From positions 1-7,785 of the forward strand of contig CAAERF010000380.1 in assembly GCA_900758315.1 (NCBI GenBank): a DNA stretch of 7,785 bases, given 5' to 3'. Both the position numbers and the translations under genes were made by a program. The notes under the pieces are model-generated. The model saw nothing but the letters and a program-made list of their open reading frames with translations. It did no database searches and was not told where the DNA came from. The DNA is from an uncultured Oscillospiraceae bacterium (GTDB lineage Bacteria > Bacillota > Clostridia > Oscillospirales > Oscillospiraceae). Below, piece after piece: positions 6,298 to 7,785 of the stretch; within the stretch, counting starts at the first letter, position 1, and every line of letters starts with the position of its first letter.

Positions 6298-6555
6298 GCT
6301 CCTGCGGTACCACCCAAATTGACATCGTGCTTCTGATGTCCGCTCATTTTCTCACAGGCGTGCTACGTGACCTGTGCCCAATGGATAACGGGACGGGTAC
6401 CCGTCGGACCCTACTGCGCTCCACGCGGTTCAGGCCGCCCTCGAAAGTCCATTCGCCTGCCGTCAGCTGCCGCATTTTCACCGTCAGCGGCTCTCTATCA
6501 GCTGGATTGAGACAGGTTACTCCTCTTTCTCCTCGGTTTCACACTGAATTGATAC
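6257..6555 (-). promoter_or_regulatory. Tryptophan-specific T-box riboswitch leader
   Basis: This untranslated leader reads the charging state of tRNA-Trp and controls read-through into trpXYZ. In transcript order: the stem I loop-E strand AGUA (6521-6518), helix CCUGUC with GGCAGG, upper helix CAGCUG with CAGCUG, the distal AGAGAG bulge (6496-6491), then GAA directly before the specifier UGG (6451-6449). AGUA opposite GAA is the loop-E arrangement that fixes the specifier frame. A GACGG/CCGUC hairpin and CCGUUAUC follow (6405-6385), then two helices (6376-6353 and 6340-6321). The conserved T-box GGGUGGUACCGC is at 6315-6304. The antiterminator can be drawn fully: UUUGGG pairs with CCUAAA, UGGUACC is bulged, and GCAGGAGC pairs with GCUCUUGU (6318-6281). 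It competes with the terminator at 6297-6257. UGGU would contact the tRNA acceptor end. Confidence 0.95.
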
Positions 6556-6560
6556 TGTTC

Positions 6561-6589
6561 ATTATATGCGTGGGAAATGGGTTTGTCAA
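6561..6589 (-). promoter_or_regulatory. Consensus promoter of the T-box/trpXYZ operon
   Basis: On the minus strand TTGACA (6589-6584) and TATAAT (6566-6561) match the sigma-A consensus perfectly and are separated by 17 bases. Transcription should begin near 6553-6555, just before stem I of the T-box. Such a strong promoter fits control by leader termination instead of by initiation. Confidence 0.93.
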
Positions 6590-6643
6590 CGGTTTTTTCG
6601 CGCGGGAAAAGGGGAGAAATCCGGCGCCAGACCGGCGAAATGG

Positions 6644-6672
6644 TTGAAAGAACAGGCGGGGTGTGATACAAT
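6644..6672 (+). promoter_or_regulatory. Sigma-A-type promoter of asnA
   Basis: TTGAAA (6644-6649) and TACAAT (6667-6672) are 17 bases apart, and TG at 6664-6665 makes an extended -10. Transcription would start near 6679, giving a leader of about 75 bases. The promoter is back-to-back with that of the transporter operon, with about 55 bases between the two -35 boxes. Confidence 0.85.
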
Positions 6673-6693
6673 AAACGGTAATTGAAATCCAAA

Positions 6694-6732
6694 CTCTGGA
6701 AATCCCGGCCATATTCCGCTGGTGCTCCAGAG
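6694..6732 (+). repeat. Hairpin in the asnA 5' leader
   Basis: CTCTGGA (6694-6700) pairs with TCCAGAG (6726-6732). Inside it CCGGC (6705-6709) pairs with GCTGG (6718-6722, one G-U), leaving an eight-base loop. The fold ends eight bases before the AGGAGG ribosome binding site (6740-6745). No U-run follows, so it is not a terminator. It may be a stabilising or regulatory 5' structure, or chance. Confidence 0.45.
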
Positions 6733-6753
6733 GAAATACAGGAGGATATCATT

Positions 6754-7767
6754 ATGAATCAGGTTTTCCTGCCCGAGGGCTATCGCCCTATTCTGAATTC
6801 CTACGAAACCCAGCTGGCCATCGGCATGACCAAGCGGATCTTCGCCGATGTGCTCTCCGGTCAGCTGAATCTGCGCCGGGTGTCCGCGCCGCTGTTCCTG
6901 GAGGCGTCCACCGGTCTCAACGATGACCTGAACGGTGTGGAGCGTCCGGTGAGCTTTGACATCAAGGCCACTGGCAGTCAGGCGCAGGTGGTCCACTCGC
7001 TGGCCAAGTGGAAGCGCCAGGCCCTGAAGGACTACGGCTTCCACTCTGGCGCGGGTCTGTATACCGACATGAACGCCATCCGCCGGGACGAGGATCTGGA
7101 CAATCTGCACTCCATCTACGTGGACCAGTGGGATTGGGAGCGGATCATGGAGCCGGAAGAGCGGACGCTGGACTACTTAAAGGACACGGTGCGTAAGATC
7201 GTGTTCGCGGTCCGGTCCACCGAGCGGACCCTTCACAGTATGTATCCCGCGCTGAACCAGCTGCCCACGCTGGAGCCGGACATCACTTTCATCACCACCC
7301 AGGAGCTGGAGGATCTCTACCCGGATCTGACCCCCAAGGAGCGGGAAAACACCTTCCTGCGGGAGCATCACACGGTGTTCCTGATGAAGATCGGCGGTAA
7401 GCTCAAGTCCGGTCAGCCCCACGATGGCCGCGCTCCGGACTACGACGACTGGGAGCTGAATGGCGACCTGCTGTTCTGGAACCGCACCCTGGAGCGGGCC
7501 TTTGAGGTGTCCTCCATGGGCATCCGGGTCAGTCCCGAGTCTCTGGACCGTCAGCTGACCCTGGCTGGCTGCGAGGAGCGCCGGGATCTGCCCTTCCACA
7601 AGGCCCTGCTCAATGGCGAGCTGCCCTACACCATTGGCGGCGGCATCGGTCAGAGCCGTCTGTGCATGCTGCTGCTGGGCAGTGCCCACATCGGTGAGGT
7701 CCAGTGCAGCGTCTGGGACAACGAGACCAAGCGTATCTGCGCTGAAGCTGGCATCCCATTGCTGTAA
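6754..7767 (+). CDS. asnA: Aspartate-ammonia ligase (asparagine synthetase A)
   Basis: A 337-residue cytoplasmic enzyme that makes asparagine from aspartate, ammonia and ATP, releasing AMP and pyrophosphate. It has the class II aminoacyl-tRNA-synthetase fold and resembles AspRS/AsnRS catalytic domains. Family hallmarks span the whole length: [12 protein letters not shown] near the start (17-28), [13 protein letters not shown] (79-91), [14 protein letters not shown] (101-114), YVDQWDWER (122-130), IGGKL and [12 protein letters not shown] (227-238), SSMGIRV (253-259), and the class II motif 3 equivalent [14 protein letters not shown] (295-308) with Arg302. Length is normal for AsnA (about 330). 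ATG at 6754 is set by GGAGG (6741-6745) eight bases upstream; an in-frame TTG at 6682 is nearly at the transcription start and is rejected. It is divergent from the tryptophan transporter operon and appears to be transcribed alone. No T-box precedes it. Confidence 0.97.
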   Translation: MNQVFLPEGYRPILNSYETQLAIGMTKRIFADVLSGQLNLRRVSAPLFLEASTGLNDDLNGVERPVSFDIKATGSQAQVVHSLAKWKRQALKDYGFHSGAGLYTDMNAIRRDEDLDNLHSIYVDQWDWERIMEPEERTLDYLKDTVRKIVFAVRSTERTLHSMYPALNQLPTLEPDITFITTQELEDLYPDLTPKERENTFLREHHTVFLMKIGGKLKSGQPHDGRAPDYDDWELNGDLLFWNRTLERAFEVSSMGIRVSPESLDRQLTLAGCEERRDLPFHKALLNGELPYTIGGGIGQSRLCMLLLGSAHIGEVQCSVWDNETKRICAEAGIPLL

Positions 7768-7771
7768 GCCA

Positions 7772-7785
7772 GGGGGCTTTGCCCC
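7772..7785 (+). terminator. Start of a probable asnA terminator, cut by window edge
   Basis: GGGGC (7773-7777), TTT and GCCCC (7781-7785) form a tight hairpin beginning five bases after the asnA stop codon. The expected T run would lie just beyond the window, so this remains probable, not shown. Confidence 0.55.

Noticed and set aside
4976..6322. 448-residue glycine/valine-rich plus-strand open frame
   Set aside because: It is the antisense shadow of the trpX binding-protein gene and runs through the T-box terminator. Its composition is low-complexity and there is no start signal.
6191..6325. N-terminal extension of the binding protein up to 6325
   Set aside because: The extra 45 codons overlap the T-box terminator and would hide the signal peptide. 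The real start at 6190 has AAGGAGG and a lipoprotein signal.
6446..6448. ACU (Thr) as alternative specifier codon, which would suit the U in UGGU
   Set aside because: The loop-E pairing of AGUA with GAA puts the triplet directly after GAA, UGG, in the specifier position. The downstream family also matches the tryptophan transporter.
6051..6647. 198-residue plus-strand open frame across the intergenic region
   Set aside because: It lies over the T-box leader on the opposite strand and has no ribosome binding site or recognisable protein family.

Overview
The window looks like ordinary chromosome from a GC-rich, low-oxygen Firmicute. A gut Oscillospirales/Clostridia lineage (Flavonifractor or Oscillibacter-like) is my guess. 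The support is strong AGGAGG ribosome binding sites, sigma-A-type promoters, a tRNA-sensing T-box leader, DUF2935 and the ammonia-dependent asparagine synthetase AsnA. This taxonomic guess rests on gene content and base composition only.

Layout from left to right. Positions 1-155 hold no gene: an AT-rich edge, then a probable terminator. A DUF2935 protein made of two related ferritin-like/hemerythrin-like halves is on the minus strand (156-1052). Divergent from it, on the plus strand, is a two-gene operon with a clear promoter (1132-1160): coaBC (1197-2399), the bifunctional enzyme making 4'-phosphopantetheine for coenzyme A, then a small alpha/beta hydrolase (2405-3109). A strong terminator (3120-3157) closes this operon and abuts the end of the next, convergent operon.

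The minus-strand operon at 6589-3156 is an ABC importer: lipoprotein binding protein (5108-6190), permease (3983-4951) and ATPase (3156-3986). It starts from a consensus promoter (TTGACA, 17 bases, TATAAT) and carries an almost 300-base T-box leader. The loop-E pairing (AGUA against GAA) places the specifier codon as UGG, which is tryptophan. Mutually exclusive antiterminator and terminator helices can be drawn base by base. The operon therefore matches the predicted tryptophan transporter TrpXYZ: uncharged tRNA-Trp should let transcription pass into the transporter genes. Two hairpins lie between the binding-protein and permease genes.

Divergent from the transporter, asnA (6754-7767) makes asparagine from aspartate and ammonia. 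It has its own promoter (6644-6672) and a short leader that can fold into a hairpin just ahead of the ribosome binding site. The window ends inside what is probably its terminator.

I found no mobile element, CRISPR array, tRNA or rRNA gene, and no convincing undescribed multi-gene system. The most informative element is the tryptophan T-box, because it assigns a likely substrate to an otherwise generic transporter. The least understood genes are the DUF2935 protein and the hydrolase coupled to coaBC.
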